Shown one piece after another: positions 25,555 to 34,954 of a stretch of DNA of 64,000 nt. A program made the translations under genes and the position numbers. This DNA comes from Pseudoxanthomonas japonensis (GTDB lineage: Bacteria > Pseudomonadota > Gammaproteobacteria > Xanthomonadales > Xanthomonadaceae): NCBI RefSeq assembly GCF_010093445.1, contig NZ_PDWW01000001.1, forward strand, positions 124,001-188,000. The letters are read 5' to 3'. Numbering within the stretch: position 1 is the first letter of the stretch; every line of letters starts with the position of its first letter. Below the pieces are notes generated by a model that had not been told where the DNA came from, searched no databases, and was given only the letters and a program-made list of their open reading frames with translations.

Positions 25555-27186
25555 TCAGTGCGTCACGTCGCCGTGCGCCAGGTCGCCGTCCTTGATGACT
25601 GGCGGCGTGGTGAAGGTGTGGTGCGGCGCCGGCGACGGCACGGTCCACTCCAGACCCTTGGCGTTTTCCCAGGCGCGGGCTTCGGCCTTGGCGCCGTTGC
25701 GCAGCGAGGCCCACAGGATCGCGGCCATCATGAACGGCGTGACGAACATGCCGAACGCGCCGATCGAGCTGATGAGGTTCCAGTCCGCGAACACCGGGTT
25801 GTAGTCCGGGATGCGGCGCGGCATGCCGGCCAGGCCCAGGAAGTGCTGCGGGAAGAACAGCAGGTTGACGAACACGATCGTCCACCAGAAATGGAACTTG
25901 CCCCAGAACTCGTTGTACATGCGGCCGGTCCACTTCGGCCACCAGTAGTAGGTCGCCGCGATGATCGAGAACAGCGCGCCGGTCACCAGCACGTAGTGGA
26001 AGTGCGCCACCACGAAGTAGGTGTCGTGGTACTGGAAATCCGCCGGCACGATGGCCAGCATCAGGCCGGAGAAACCGCCGATGGTGAACAGGATGACGAA
26101 GCCCACGGCCCACAGCATCGGCGTCTCGAAGGACAGCGAGCCGCGCCACATCGTGCTGACCCAGTTGAACACCTTCACGCCGGTGGGGATGGCGATCAGC
26201 ATGGTGGCGAACATGAAGTAGATCTCGCCGCCCAGCGGCATGCCCACCGTGAACATGTGGTGCGCCCACACGATGAACGACAGGAACGCGATCGACGCGG
26301 TCGCGTACACCATGGCCTGGTAGCCGAACAGCGGCTTGCGGCTGAAGGTCGGGATGATTTCCGACACCACGCCGAACGCCGGCAGGATCATGATGTAGAC
26401 CTCGGGGTGACCGAAGAACCAGAAGATGTGCTGGTACATCACCGGGTCGCCGCCGCCGGCCGCATTGAAGAAGCTGGTGCCGAAGAACTTGTCGGTCAGC
26501 AGCATGGTCACTGCGCCCGCCAGCACCGGCATGACCGCGATCAGCAGGAACGCGGTGATCAGCCAGGTCCAGCAGAAGATCGGCATCTTCAGCAGGTCGA
26601 TGCCCGGCGCGCGCATGTTCAGCACGGTGGCGATGATGTTTATGGCGCCCATGATCGAGCTGACGCCCATCATGTGGATCGCGAAGATGGTGAACGCGAC
26701 GTTGTAGCCGCCCTGCAGCGACAGCGGCGGGTACAGCGTCCAGCCGCCGGCGGGCGCGCCGCCCGGCAGGAACAGCGACATCAGCAGCAGGGTGAAGGCG
26801 AACGGCATGATCCAGAAGGACCAGTTGTTCATGCGCGGCAGCGCCATGTCCGGCGCGCCGACCTGCAGCGGGATCATCCAGTTGGCCAGGCCGACGAAGG
26901 CCGGCATCACGCCGCCGAAGATCATGACCAGCGCGTGCACGGTGGTCATCTGGTTGAAGAATTCGGGGCTGACGAACTGCAGGCCCGGCACCATCAGTTC
27001 GGCACGGATGATCACCGACATGCCCGCGCCGATGATGAACATGATGAAGCTGAAGATCAGGTAGAGGGTACCGATGTCCTTGTGGTTCGTGGAGAAGAAC
27101 CACCGGTCGATGAAGCCCTGCTGGTGACCGTGATGATCGTCGTGCCCGTCGTGATGGGAATCGTGGGCGACGTTGGAGTTGGCCAT
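25555..27186 (-). CDS. ctaD: Cytochrome c oxidase subunit I
   Basis: Catalytic subunit with heme a and the heme a3-CuB centre. 543 residues, twelve membrane helices. WFFSTNHKDIGTLYLIFS, FWFFGHPEVYIMILPAFG (CuB His-Tyr pair region), VWAHHMFTVGMP (CuB His-His) and YHDTYFVVAHFHYVL (heme His ligands) are all intact. The first 25 residues are unusually His/Asp rich (HDSHHDGHDDHHGHQQ). Part of ctaC-ctaD-small gene-ctaG-ctaE. Confidence 0.98.
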   Translation of the reverse strand: MANSNVAHDSHHDGHDDHHGHQQGFIDRWFFSTNHKDIGTLYLIFSFIMFIIGAGMSVIIRAELMVPGLQFVSPEFFNQMTTVHALVMIFGGVMPAFVGLANWMIPLQVGAPDMALPRMNNWSFWIMPFAFTLLLMSLFLPGGAPAGGWTLYPPLSLQGGYNVAFTIFAIHMMGVSSIMGAINIIATVLNMRAPGIDLLKMPIFCWTWLITAFLLIAVMPVLAGAVTMLLTDKFFGTSFFNAAGGGDPVMYQHIFWFFGHPEVYIMILPAFGVVSEIIPTFSRKPLFGYQAMVYATASIAFLSFIVWAHHMFTVGMPLGGEIYFMFATMLIAIPTGVKVFNWVSTMWRGSLSFETPMLWAVGFVILFTIGGFSGLMLAIVPADFQYHDTYFVVAHFHYVLVTGALFSIIAATYYWWPKWTGRMYNEFWGKFHFWWTIVFVNLLFFPQHFLGLAGMPRRIPDYNPVFADWNLISSIGAFGMFVTPFMMAAILWASLRNGAKAEARAWENAKGLEWTVPSPAPHHTFTTPPVIKDGDLAHGDVTH

Positions 27187-27217
27187 GTGCTTACTCTCTT
27201 GCAGCTAAATCGGACGA

Positions 27218-28156
27218 TCAGCCCTGCGCCGACGGCGCGGGGGTCTCGGCAGCGGAGGCGGAGGCGGCGGCGTTGGCCGGGGCGGCTTCCGCAGGCGCGG
27301 TCTCCGGAGACGGTGCGGCCGGTGCCGGTTCGGCGGCCGGGGCAGGCTTCTTCGAGGCCAGCCACTGCTCGAACTCGGCCTTCGGCACCGCCTTCACGAC
27401 GATCGGCATGAAACCGTGGTCCTTGCCGCACAGTTCGGCGCATTGGCCGCGGTAGACGCCCGGTTCCTTGATGTCGGTCCAGGCCTCGTTGACGATGCCC
27501 GGGATGGCGTCCTGCTTCCAGCCCAGCGCCGGCACCCACCATGCGTGGATGACGTCGTCGGCGGTGATCACGAAGCGGATCTTGGTATCGGTCGGCAGCA
27601 CCAGCTGGTTGTCGACGTCCAGCAGGTAGTGCGGGTTCTTCACCAGGTCGGGCTTCTCGCCGCTCTGGCGGATGCGGTCGGACTCGCGGTCCAGACGGCT
27701 GGTGAAGGACACGTCCTCACCCAGGTACTCGTACTTCCACATCCACTGGTAGCCGGTGACCTTGACGGTCATCTCGGCGTCGCGGGTGTCGTACATGGCG
27801 ATCAGCTTGGCGGTCGCCGGCCAGGCCATGACCACCAGGATCAGCACCGGGATGACGGTCCAGATGATCTCGGCGGTGGTGTTGTGGCTGAACTGCGCGG
27901 CCACCGCACCCTTGGACTTGCGGAACTTGAACATCGCGTAGCCCATCGCACCGAACACGATGATGCCGATCACGATGCACACGATCAGCGCGATCATGTG
28001 CGCGTCGTAGGCATGCTGCGAGGACGCGGTGACGCCCTTGCCCATGTTCAGCTGCCACCGGTGCGGGTCAGCCGACTGCGCCCAGGCCAGCGCCGGCATC
28101 GCCAGCAGCGTGCACGCCATCGCCAACCGCTTCCACATCCCATTCACTTGCGTCAT
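27218..28156 (-). CDS. ctaC: Cytochrome c oxidase subunit II
   Basis: Receives electrons from cytochrome c at the CuA centre. 312 residues: signal peptide (1-26), two membrane helices (about 50-75 and 93-115), then a periplasmic cupredoxin domain with VIHAWWVPALGWKQDAIPG and the CuA-binding YRGQCAELCGKDHGFM. The last about 45 residues are an Ala/Pro/Glu low-complexity tail with no heme-binding motif, so it is not a fused cytochrome c type. Second gene of the unit after DUF2244. Confidence 0.97.
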   Translation of the reverse strand: MTQVNGMWKRLAMACTLLAMPALAWAQSADPHRWQLNMGKGVTASSQHAYDAHMIALIVCIVIGIIVFGAMGYAMFKFRKSKGAVAAQFSHNTTAEIIWTVIPVLILVVMAWPATAKLIAMYDTRDAEMTVKVTGYQWMWKYEYLGEDVSFTSRLDRESDRIRQSGEKPDLVKNPHYLLDVDNQLVLPTDTKIRFVITADDVIHAWWVPALGWKQDAIPGIVNEAWTDIKEPGVYRGQCAELCGKDHGFMPIVVKAVPKAEFEQWLASKKPAPAAEPAPAAPSPETAPAEAAPANAAASASAAETPAPSAQG

Positions 28157-28174
28157 TGCCTAGACCCCAATGCG

Positions 28175-28651
28175 TCATCGGTTGCGGCCGCTCGCGGCCG
28201 CCAGTAGATCCTGCAAGGTCTCCGCCAGCTGCCGCCGCTCGGCCGGTCCCAGGAAGTCGCCCACCTGTACCTGCCTGCCACTGGAAGCCAGCGAAATCCT
28301 TTCGCCTCCCCGCGCGATGCCCAGGCGTACCCAGTACGGGTGCGCACGGAACACCAACCCTCCGCCGGAGGTGGTCACCTCCACCGCGTCGGGCCCGATG
28401 CGGATCTCCTCGCCCCGGTCGCCATGGCGCCACGACGCATGCAACGCCGTGGCCACGATGGCCGAATGGAGCAACGCAAAGGCCGGCGCGAAGGCATTGC
28501 CTCCCCACCAGCCCAGCACGGCGACGACCCACATCGCACCCGACAATGCCGCGAACAACATCACGAACTGGCGGCGCGTCAGCGCCCGCGGCGGCCGCAG
28601 GCGGACCTGCGCGCCGTGTCCGTCCCACGATGACGGCACCACTTCGATCAT
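28175..28651 (-). CDS. DUF2244 integral membrane protein
   Basis: 158 residues if started at ATG 28651 (MIEVVPSSWDG); the frame opens upstream to 28720 without a clear ribosome site. Two membrane helices (about 28-70) followed by a soluble beta-rich part with ALHASWRHGDRGEEIRIGPD and RFxxYWVRL-like sequence, matching DUF2244. It precedes ctaC in the same orientation, the common place of this family. Function unknown, presumed oxidase related by context. Confidence 0.8.
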   Translation of the reverse strand: MIEVVPSSWDGHGAQVRLRPPRALTRRQFVMLFAALSGAMWVVAVLGWWGGNAFAPAFALLHSAIVATALHASWRHGDRGEEIRIGPDAVEVTTSGGGLVFRAHPYWVRLGIARGGERISLASSGRQVQVGDFLGPAERRQLAETLQDLLAAASGRNR

Positions 28652-28914
28652 GTCGCCCGCCACACGATCCGGGCTGCGGAAAACCGCTGAATGGTAGCTC
28701 CCGAGCACAGGGGGCGGCAAGGTGCATTGATCGAGGACAAGGCGCCGTGGCCCGCGTTCGAGGGTGCGGCGCGCGCCTACGGCGGCGTTCCGCGACGTGC
28801 GTCACCGCCTCGCCCAGCGACACGCCCGAGGCCCGCAAACCCCGCACGACAGGCATATCCGGGCTGCCCGCGCGGCCCTAAACTAATGGACTGCCTTTGG
28901 ACTGCCCCGCCGTC

Positions 28915-31900
28915 ATGTCGACCCCTTCGCCCGTCCCGTCGCCCGCCGCCCCGATGGCCGGCGCCATCGTCTCCCCCGAGCTTCCCGCGCCTCCGGCCGC
29001 CCTGCGGGCCGCCATCACGGCGGCCTGGCTGCGCGACGAGACCGAGCATGTCCACGAGCTGCTGGAACAGGCCCGCCTGCCGGCCGACGAGCAGATCCAG
29101 GCGCAGAAGCTGGCCGTGGACCTGGTGAAGCGGGTCCGCGCCCGCGCGCAGGACCAGGGCGCCATCGAAGCCTTCATGCGCCAGTACGACCTGGGCAGCG
29201 AGGAAGGCGTGCTGCTGATGTGCGTGGCCGAAGCGCTGCTGCGCATCCCGGACCAGGAGACCGCGGACAAGCTGATCCGCGACAAGCTGGGCGATGCCGA
29301 CTGGGAAAAACACCTGGGCCAGAGCGACTCGGTGCTGGTCAATGCCTCCACCTGGGGCCTGATGCTGACTGGCAGGCTGGTCAACCTGAACGACCTGACC
29401 CGCGCCGACGTGCCCGGCGCCTTCAAGCGCCTGGTCGGCCGCGTCGGCGAGCCGGTCATCCGCCTCGCCGTGCGCCAGGCCATGCGCATCATGGGCCACC
29501 AGTTCGTCATGGGCCGCACCATCGACGAGGCGCTGGCCCGCAGCCGCAAGGGCGAGAATGCCGACTACCGCTACTCGTTCGACATGCTGGGCGAGGGCGC
29601 GCTGACCACGCGGGACGCCGCCCGCTACCTGGAGGCCTACCGCCAGGCGATCCATGCGATCGGCCGTACCGGTCCCTTCGCGGACGTGTTCGCGGCACCG
29701 AGCATCTCGATCAAGCTCTCCGCGCTGCACCCGCGCTACGAGCACGCCAAGCGCGCCCGCGTGATGAAGGACCTGGCCCCGGCCATCCTGGAACTGGCGC
29801 AACTGGCCAAGTCCTACGGCATCGGCTTCACCATCGATGCCGAGGAAGCCGACCGCCTGGAGCTCTCGCTGGACCTGATCGAAGCGACCTTCGCCGACGC
29901 CTCACTCGATGGCTGGGAAGGCTACGGCCTGGCCGTGCAGGCCTACCAGAAGCGCACGCCGTACGTGATCGACTTTCTCGCCGATCTCGCCCGCCGCGTC
30001 GGCCGCCGCATGCCGGTGCGCCTGGTGAAGGGCGCGTACTGGGACGCCGAGATCAAGCGTGCCCAGATCGACGGCCATCCCGGCTACCCGGTGTTCACCC
30101 GCAAGCCGAACACCGACGTGTCGTATCTGGCCAATGCACGCCGCATGTTCGACCACGGCGATGCGCTGTACCCGATGTTCGCTACCCACAATGCGCAGAC
30201 CATCGCCGCGATCCACGCGCTTTCCCTTCTCCCTCCGGGAGAAGGTGCCCGAAGGGCGGATGAGGGTGCGGGGCATCCTGGTGCCAGCGCTCGCGCCTTA
30301 CCCTCTCCCCAACCCCTCTCCCGGGGGGAGAGGGGCTTTGAATTCCAGAAGCTGCACGGCATGGGCGACGACCTGTACGCCGAAGTGGTGCCCAAGCACC
30401 GCCTCGACACGCCGTGCCGCGTGTACGCGCCGGTCGGTTCGCACGAGGACCTGCTGCCGTACCTCGTGCGCCGCCTGCTCGAGAACGGCGCCAACAGCAG
30501 CTTCGTCAACCGCATCACCGACGAGAACGTCGCCATCGAGGACCTGGTGCGCGACCCGGTGCAGACCGTGTCGGAATTCGAGTCCATCCCGCATCCGCGC
30601 ATCCCGCTGCCGGTCGACCTTTTCCGGAGCCAGCCGGCTCCCATCGCCTCTTCTGACAGGAACAACTCCATGGGCGCCAACCTCGCCAACGACAACGACC
30701 TGCGTGCCCTGGCCGAGCGCATCAACGCGTCGGTGAAGCCGTGGCGCGCCGCGCCGCTGGTGCCGGGCGCGGTCGTGTCCGGCAACGCGCTGCCGGTGAC
30801 CAATCCCGCCGACCGCCGCCAGACCGTCGGCGAATGGCAGCCGGCCGACAGCGCCGCCGTCGAGAAGGCGCTGGCGAATGCCGTCGCCGCGCAGCCCGCC
30901 TGGGACCGCACGCCGGCCGCCAGCCGCGCCGCGATCCTCGAGCACGCCGCCAACCTGCTGGAACAGCGCCTGCCCGACTACATCGCGCTGTGCGTGAAGG
31001 AAGCCGGCAAGACCATCCCCGACGGCGTCGCCGAAGTGCGCGAAGCCGTCGACTTCCTGCGCTACTACGCCGCCCAGGCGCGCGCACAGTTCGGCGCGCC
31101 GGAGCACCTGCCCGGCCCGACCGGCGAATCCAACCAGCTGCAGCTGCAGGGCCGTGGCGTGTTCGTCTGCATCAGTCCGTGGAACTTCCCGCTGGCGATC
31201 TTCCTGGGCCAGGTCAGCGCCGCGCTCGCCGCCGGCAACAGCGTGATCGCCAAGCCGGCCGAGCAGACCAACCTGATCGGCCATGCCGCGGTGAAGCTGC
31301 TACACGAAGCCGGCATCCCCGAAGCCGTGTTGCAGTTCCTGCCCGGCGACGGTGCCACCGTCGGTGCCGCGCTGACCAAGGATCCGCGTGTCGCCGGTGT
31401 CGCCTTCACCGGCTCCACCGAGACCGCGCGCGCGATCAACCGTGCGCTCGCCGGCCGCGAGGCCGGTCCGATCGCCACGCTGATCGCCGAGACCGGTGGG
31501 CAGAACGCCTTCATCGCCGACTCGTCGGCACTGCCGGAGCAGTTGGTCAAGGACGCGATGGGCTCCGCCTTCACCTCCGCCGGCCAGCGCTGCTCGGCTG
31601 CGCGCGTGCTGTTCGTGCAGGACGACATCGCCGACAAGGTGATGACTATGCTGGCCGGCGCGATGGACGAACTGAAGGTCGGCGACCCGGGGCTGCTGTC
31701 GACCGACGTCGGCCCGGTGATCGATGCCGATGCGCTGAAGATCCTGGACGACCACGCGGCCCGCATGGCCAACGAAGCGCGCCTGATCAAGCAGGCGAAC
31801 GCAGGCGATGACACGGCGCACGGCACGTTCTTCGCGCCGCGCGCGTGGGAACTGACGTCGCTGGACCAGTTGCAGAAGGAAATCTTCGGGCCGGCCCTGC

Positions 31901-32229
31901 ACGTGGTGCGCTGGAAGGCCGACCAGCTGGACGCGGTGATCGACCAGATCAACGCCACCGGCTACGGCCTGACGCTGGGCGTGCACTCACGCATCGACGA
32001 GACCATCGATCGCATCGCCGCACGGGTGAAGGTCGGCAACGTCTACGTCAACCGCAACCAGATCGGCGCCGTCGTCGGCGTGCAGCCGTTCGGTGGCCAG
32101 GGTCTCTCGGGCACCGGCCCCAAGGCCGGCGGTCCGCACTATCTGCCGCGCTTCGCCACGGAGAAGACGGTCACCGTTAACACCACGGCGGCCGGCGGCA
32201 ACGCGTCGCTGCTCACGCTGGGCGAATGA
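28915..32229 (+). CDS. putA: Bifunctional proline dehydrogenase / P5C dehydrogenase
   Basis: Oxidises proline to glutamate in two steps. 1104 residues from ATG 28915 (a TTG six codons upstream is possible). No N-terminal ribbon-helix-helix is seen, so probably catalytic only, not an autorepressor. PRODH barrel about 85-545: FTIDAEEADRLELSLDL, YQKRTPYVIDFLADLA, VRLVKGAYWDAEIKRAQ, KLHGMGDDLYAEV. P5CDH about 600-1080: NFPLAIFLGQVSAALAAGNS, FTGSTETARAI, the catalytic Glu in AETGGQNAF and catalytic Cys893 in AGQRCSAARV. Residues about 437-474 are encoded by an inserted palindromic repeat, in frame, between AIHAL and FEFQKLHG. An ideal terminator follows. Confidence 0.95.
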   Translation: MSTPSPVPSPAAPMAGAIVSPELPAPPAALRAAITAAWLRDETEHVHELLEQARLPADEQIQAQKLAVDLVKRVRARAQDQGAIEAFMRQYDLGSEEGVLLMCVAEALLRIPDQETADKLIRDKLGDADWEKHLGQSDSVLVNASTWGLMLTGRLVNLNDLTRADVPGAFKRLVGRVGEPVIRLAVRQAMRIMGHQFVMGRTIDEALARSRKGENADYRYSFDMLGEGALTTRDAARYLEAYRQAIHAIGRTGPFADVFAAPSISIKLSALHPRYEHAKRARVMKDLAPAILELAQLAKSYGIGFTIDAEEADRLELSLDLIEATFADASLDGWEGYGLAVQAYQKRTPYVIDFLADLARRVGRRMPVRLVKGAYWDAEIKRAQIDGHPGYPVFTRKPNTDVSYLANARRMFDHGDALYPMFATHNAQTIAAIHALSLLPPGEGARRADEGAGHPGASARALPSPQPLSRGERGFEFQKLHGMGDDLYAEVVPKHRLDTPCRVYAPVGSHEDLLPYLVRRLLENGANSSFVNRITDENVAIEDLVRDPVQTVSEFESIPHPRIPLPVDLFRSQPAPIASSDRNNSMGANLANDNDLRALAERINASVKPWRAAPLVPGAVVSGNALPVTNPADRRQTVGEWQPADSAAVEKALANAVAAQPAWDRTPAASRAAILEHAANLLEQRLPDYIALCVKEAGKTIPDGVAEVREAVDFLRYYAAQARAQFGAPEHLPGPTGESNQLQLQGRGVFVCISPWNFPLAIFLGQVSAALAAGNSVIAKPAEQTNLIGHAAVKLLHEAGIPEAVLQFLPGDGATVGAALTKDPRVAGVAFTGSTETARAINRALAGREAGPIATLIAETGGQNAFIADSSALPEQLVKDAMGSAFTSAGQRCSAARVLFVQDDIADKVMTMLAGAMDELKVGDPGLLSTDVGPVIDADALKILDDHAARMANEARLIKQANAGDDTAHGTFFAPRAWELTSLDQLQKEIFGPALHVVRWKADQLDAVIDQINATGYGLTLGVHSRIDETIDRIAARVKVGNVYVNRNQIGAVVGVQPFGGQGLSGTGPKAGGPHYLPRFATEKTVTVNTTAAGGNASLLTLGE
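30223..30336. repeat. Family F palindrome (two hairpins) inside putA
   Basis: Hairpin 1 CCTTCTCCCTCCGGGAGAAGG, linker with GGATGAGGGTGCG, then hairpin 2 CCCCTCTCCCGGGGGGAGAG. The same order occurs in the intergenic copies at 34686 and 45022. Here it keeps the putA frame open and encodes SLLPPGEGARRADEG ... PSPQPLSRGERG. Confidence 0.9.
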
Positions 32230-32267
32230 CGCCTTAGCCGCTTCATCTCACAAAGGACGCTGCATGA

Positions 32268-32297
32268 AGCCCCGCTCCGGCGGGGCTTTTTCTTTTT
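32268..32297 (+). terminator. Rho-independent terminator of putA
   Basis: Perfect stem AGCCCCGC / GCGGGGCT, loop TCCG, followed by TTTTTCTTTTT. About 40 bases after the putA stop. The remaining 180 bases to the diguanylate cyclase gene show no other clear signal. Confidence 0.92.
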
Positions 32298-32478
32298 GCG
32301 TGACCCACGGCACTGACACCGCGGGCAGCGCGCGGCGATGCTGCGGATCCATGGTCGCCGCCGCCGAGTACATGGCGCGCGTGCGCCAGCATCGGGGCGA
32401 TGCCACTGCCGGATTGCGCCGTATCCTGCGTTCTGGCATCGACAGGAAGCTCCACGGCCAGCAAGGCCCCGACGACGC

Positions 32479-33639
32479 ATGACGACCGACTTCTACAACC
32501 TGCTGCTCAGCGATTGCGCACTCGCTGCCGTGCTGCTCGCGCTGTTCTTCTACGTGGGCAAGGTGTCGCGCGGCGTACGCGGCATCGCCACGTGGGGCGT
32601 GGCGCACTTCCTGTACTCGCTGGGCGCGGCGATGCTGGACGGCACCGCGCAGACCCTGGAGCGCGCCGGCAACGAGTCGCTCGCGGACGGCATCGCCGGT
32701 GCCGGCGGGTTGCTCGCCTGCGCCGGCCTGGTCGGGCTGGCGTGGTCGATCATCCAGTTCGTGCAGCAGCGCACGCTGGCATGGTGGGAACGGGGACTGC
32801 TGCCGCTGTGCCTGGCGTTCTCGCTGGCCGGCGTCGTGCTCGGCGGCGGTGTCGAGGCCCAGGGCGCGGCGATGAGCGCCACCGAGGTGATCGTGCTGCT
32901 GGTGATGCTGCGCCACCTGGTCGTGCTGCGCGTGGCGCCCGACCACGTGCCGGCACGCCTGATGATGGCGGGCTGCGTCGTGCTGCTGTGGCTGTACGGC
33001 GGCGACCTGCTGGCGGCGCTGACCGGCCGCTACGGTCCCAATCCGATGTGGGTGAACCTGGACCTGTCGATCTGGTTCATGCTCAATTTCTGCATGCTGA
33101 TGCTGGCCAGCTTCCGTGCCGCGGAGCCGTTACGGCGCAGCGCCCTGTTCGATCCACTCACCGGCGCGCTGAACCGGCGCGGGCTGGACAACGAGTTGCA
33201 ATCCCTCGGTGGATGGGCCGCCTCCGAACACGGGCTGGCGGTGATCGCGCTCGACCTGGACCACTTCAAGGCGGTCAATGACGACCACGGCCACGAAGCC
33301 GGCGACCTGGTGCTGCAGCGGTTCTCCGACGTGGTGCACGGCTGCATCCGCAGCGGCGACCTGTTCGCGCGCCTGGGTGGCGAGGAATTCATGCTGGTGA
33401 TGCGCGACACGCCGCCGGACACGGCGCACGCACTGGCAGAACGCATCCGCCAGCAGGTGATGGCGCTGGAATTCGCGCCGAGCGGCCATGATTTCCGCGT
33501 TACCGTCAGCCTCGGCATCTCCTTCACCGCCGACCGCGATGCGCCATACGACACGCTGATGCGGCTCGCCGACGAGGCGCTGTACGCCGCCAAGCACAAA
33601 GGCCGCAACCGGATCGAGGTACGCTGGCATCCCGCCTGA
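32479..33639 (+). CDS. Membrane diguanylate cyclase (GGDEF domain)
   Basis: Makes cyclic di-GMP. 386 residues from ATG 32479. Residues 1-215 hold about six to seven membrane helices without a recognised sensor domain; the GGDEF domain is about 220-380. The active loop is GGEEF (300-304), a functional variant, and an inhibitory-site RSGD lies just before it, so the enzyme should be active and feedback inhibited. LDLDHFKAVNDDHGHEAGD is the nucleotide/metal segment. The SMP-30 gene starts 13 bases later. Confidence 0.93.
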   Translation: MTTDFYNLLLSDCALAAVLLALFFYVGKVSRGVRGIATWGVAHFLYSLGAAMLDGTAQTLERAGNESLADGIAGAGGLLACAGLVGLAWSIIQFVQQRTLAWWERGLLPLCLAFSLAGVVLGGGVEAQGAAMSATEVIVLLVMLRHLVVLRVAPDHVPARLMMAGCVVLLWLYGGDLLAALTGRYGPNPMWVNLDLSIWFMLNFCMLMLASFRAAEPLRRSALFDPLTGALNRRGLDNELQSLGGWAASEHGLAVIALDLDHFKAVNDDHGHEAGDLVLQRFSDVVHGCIRSGDLFARLGGEEFMLVMRDTPPDTAHALAERIRQQVMALEFAPSGHDFRVTVSLGISFTADRDAPYDTLMRLADEALYAAKHKGRNRIEVRWHPA

Positions 33640-33652
33640 CCACGAGATCGCC

Positions 33653-34606
33653 ATGCCACTGCACTCCCGCCTCGCCATCGCCCTGCTGCTGTGCGGCGCC
33701 GCGCCGCTCGTCCACGCCTCGGCGCACCGCTCGGTCTGTCCCGCCGATCCGGGTCGCGCGCCCTCGGGCGACATGACCGCCACGCGCGTGGCCGCCGCGG
33801 TGGTCGACGACGACCAGGACCGCCTCTATGAAGGCGCGGTGTGGACGGACGGGGGGCTGTACCTGTCGGACTTCGTGCACGCCGGGACATTCCCGTCGCG
33901 CATCCGGCGATTCACGCCGCCGGACGGCTGGGCGACGGCGGTCGAGGACAGTGGCAGCAACGGCCTCGCACTGGATACCGAAGGCCATCTCATCGCGGCC
34001 ACGCACGACCGCAAGCAGGTGGCGCGCGTGGACCTGGCCGACGGCACACGGTCATCACTCGTTTCCACGTTCGAGGGCGCGCCGTTCAACTCGCCGAACG
34101 ACCTGGTGATGGCTGCCGACGGCACGCTCTACTTCACTGATCCGGACTACCAGCGCAAGGCCGCGCCGGGCGGGCAACCGCGCACGCGCGTCTATCGCCA
34201 TCGCGACGGCAAGACGACGGTCGTGGACGACAGCCTGCGCAATCCCAACGGCATCGCCCTGTCGCCTTCCGGCGACACGCTGTACGTGGCCGGCGGCACC
34301 GGCGACGGCGACGTGTTGCGCACCTATGCCATCGAGGACGGCGTGCCAGGCGAAGGCCGCGACCTTGCGCGCATCAGCGGCGGCGACGGCCTGGCCATCG
34401 ACTGCCTGGGCAACGTCTACGTCACCGAGCATGGCGAACAACGCGTGCGCGTGTTCTCGCCGACTGGCGAGGTGCTGGCGACGATCCACGTGGATGCCAA
34501 CATCACCAACGCCGCATTCGGCGGCGTAGACCGCCGCACGCTGTTCCTCACCGGCGCGGCCAGCCTGTGGTCGATCGACCTGGACGTGGCGGGATTGCCG
34601 TACTGA
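33653..34606 (+). CDS. SMP-30/gluconolactonase-like exported protein
   Basis: 317 residues with a signal peptide (cleavage after about HASA, residue 24). The mature protein is a six-bladed beta-propeller of the SMP-30/gluconolactonase/LRE family: EGAVWTDGGLYLSDF, SNGLALDTEGHLIAATH, FNSPNDLVMAADGTLYFTDP (metal-ligand Asn), NPNGIALSPSGDTLYVA and GDGLAIDCLGNVYVTEHG (metal-ligand Asp). Probably a divalent-metal lactonase or hydrolase in the periplasm. Likely co-transcribed with the upstream cyclase. Confidence 0.87.
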   Translation: MPLHSRLAIALLLCGAAPLVHASAHRSVCPADPGRAPSGDMTATRVAAAVVDDDQDRLYEGAVWTDGGLYLSDFVHAGTFPSRIRRFTPPDGWATAVEDSGSNGLALDTEGHLIAATHDRKQVARVDLADGTRSSLVSTFEGAPFNSPNDLVMAADGTLYFTDPDYQRKAAPGGQPRTRVYRHRDGKTTVVDDSLRNPNGIALSPSGDTLYVAGGTGDGDVLRTYAIEDGVPGEGRDLARISGGDGLAIDCLGNVYVTEHGEQRVRVFSPTGEVLATIHVDANITNAAFGGVDRRTLFLTGAASLWSIDLDVAGLPY

Positions 34607-34613
34607 CGGCGCC

Positions 34614-34672
34614 GCGTGCGCTGCGCGCACGATGCAGGCGTTCGTCACCGCGCGTCGTGCGTGGCGCACGCT
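34614..34672. repeat. Family A palindrome copy 2
   Basis: GCGTGCGCTGCGCGCACGA and TCGTGCGTGGCGCACGC arms about 20 bases apart, directly after the lactonase gene. First element of a 370-base gene-free stretch that is almost all repeats. Confidence 0.8.
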
Positions 34673-34685
34673 ATGTGTGTCCGAT

Positions 34686-34797
34686 CCTTCTCCCGCCGGG
34701 AGAAGATGGCGCGCAGCGCCGGATGAGGGTGCGTGTGCCGCCGAACCGTCACCGCATTAACTGCCCTCACTCCACCCCCTCTCCCGCGAGGAGAGGG
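34686..34797. repeat. Family F palindrome, intergenic copy
   Basis: CCTTCTCCCGCCGGGAGAAG, then GGATGAGGGTGCGTG, then CCCTCACTCC and CCCTCTCCCGCGAGGAGAGG. Same two-hairpin order as the copy inside putA. Confidence 0.85.
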
Positions 34798-34827
34798 CGT
34801 CAAGGCACCCTGCCGAGATGGAGCTGG

Positions 34828-34893
34828 CGTAGCGTGCGCCGTACGCACGACGCGCGATGACGGGTTCATGCATCGTGCGCATACCACGCTACG
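34828..34893. repeat. Family A palindrome copy 3
   Basis: Left CGTAGCGTGCGCCGTACGCA, right CATCGTGCGCATACCACGCT followed by ACG. Lies between the family F copy and the fadL terminator. Confidence 0.8.
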
Positions 34894-34926
34894 TCGGATT
34901 CCGTTGTCGCGCAGGCCACGGACAAA

Positions 34927-34954
34927 GAAAAACCCCGCCGAGGCGGGGTTTTTC
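34927..34954 (-). terminator. Rho-independent terminator of fadL
   Basis: AAAAACCCCGCC-GA-GGCGGGGTTTTT: a strong short stem with A and T runs on both sides, so it can act in both directions. It ends about 22 bases from the fadL stop. Confidence 0.92.

Noticed and set aside
24766-27411. 881-codon open frame on the plus strand
   Set aside because: Antisense to ctaE-ctaG-ctaD; His/Arg/Gly rich with no motif, whereas the minus-strand genes have intact metal ligands.
30223-30336. putA as a pseudogene broken by a repeat
   Set aside because: The frame stays open, both enzyme domains and catalytic residues are intact, so it is annotated as a functional gene with an insert.
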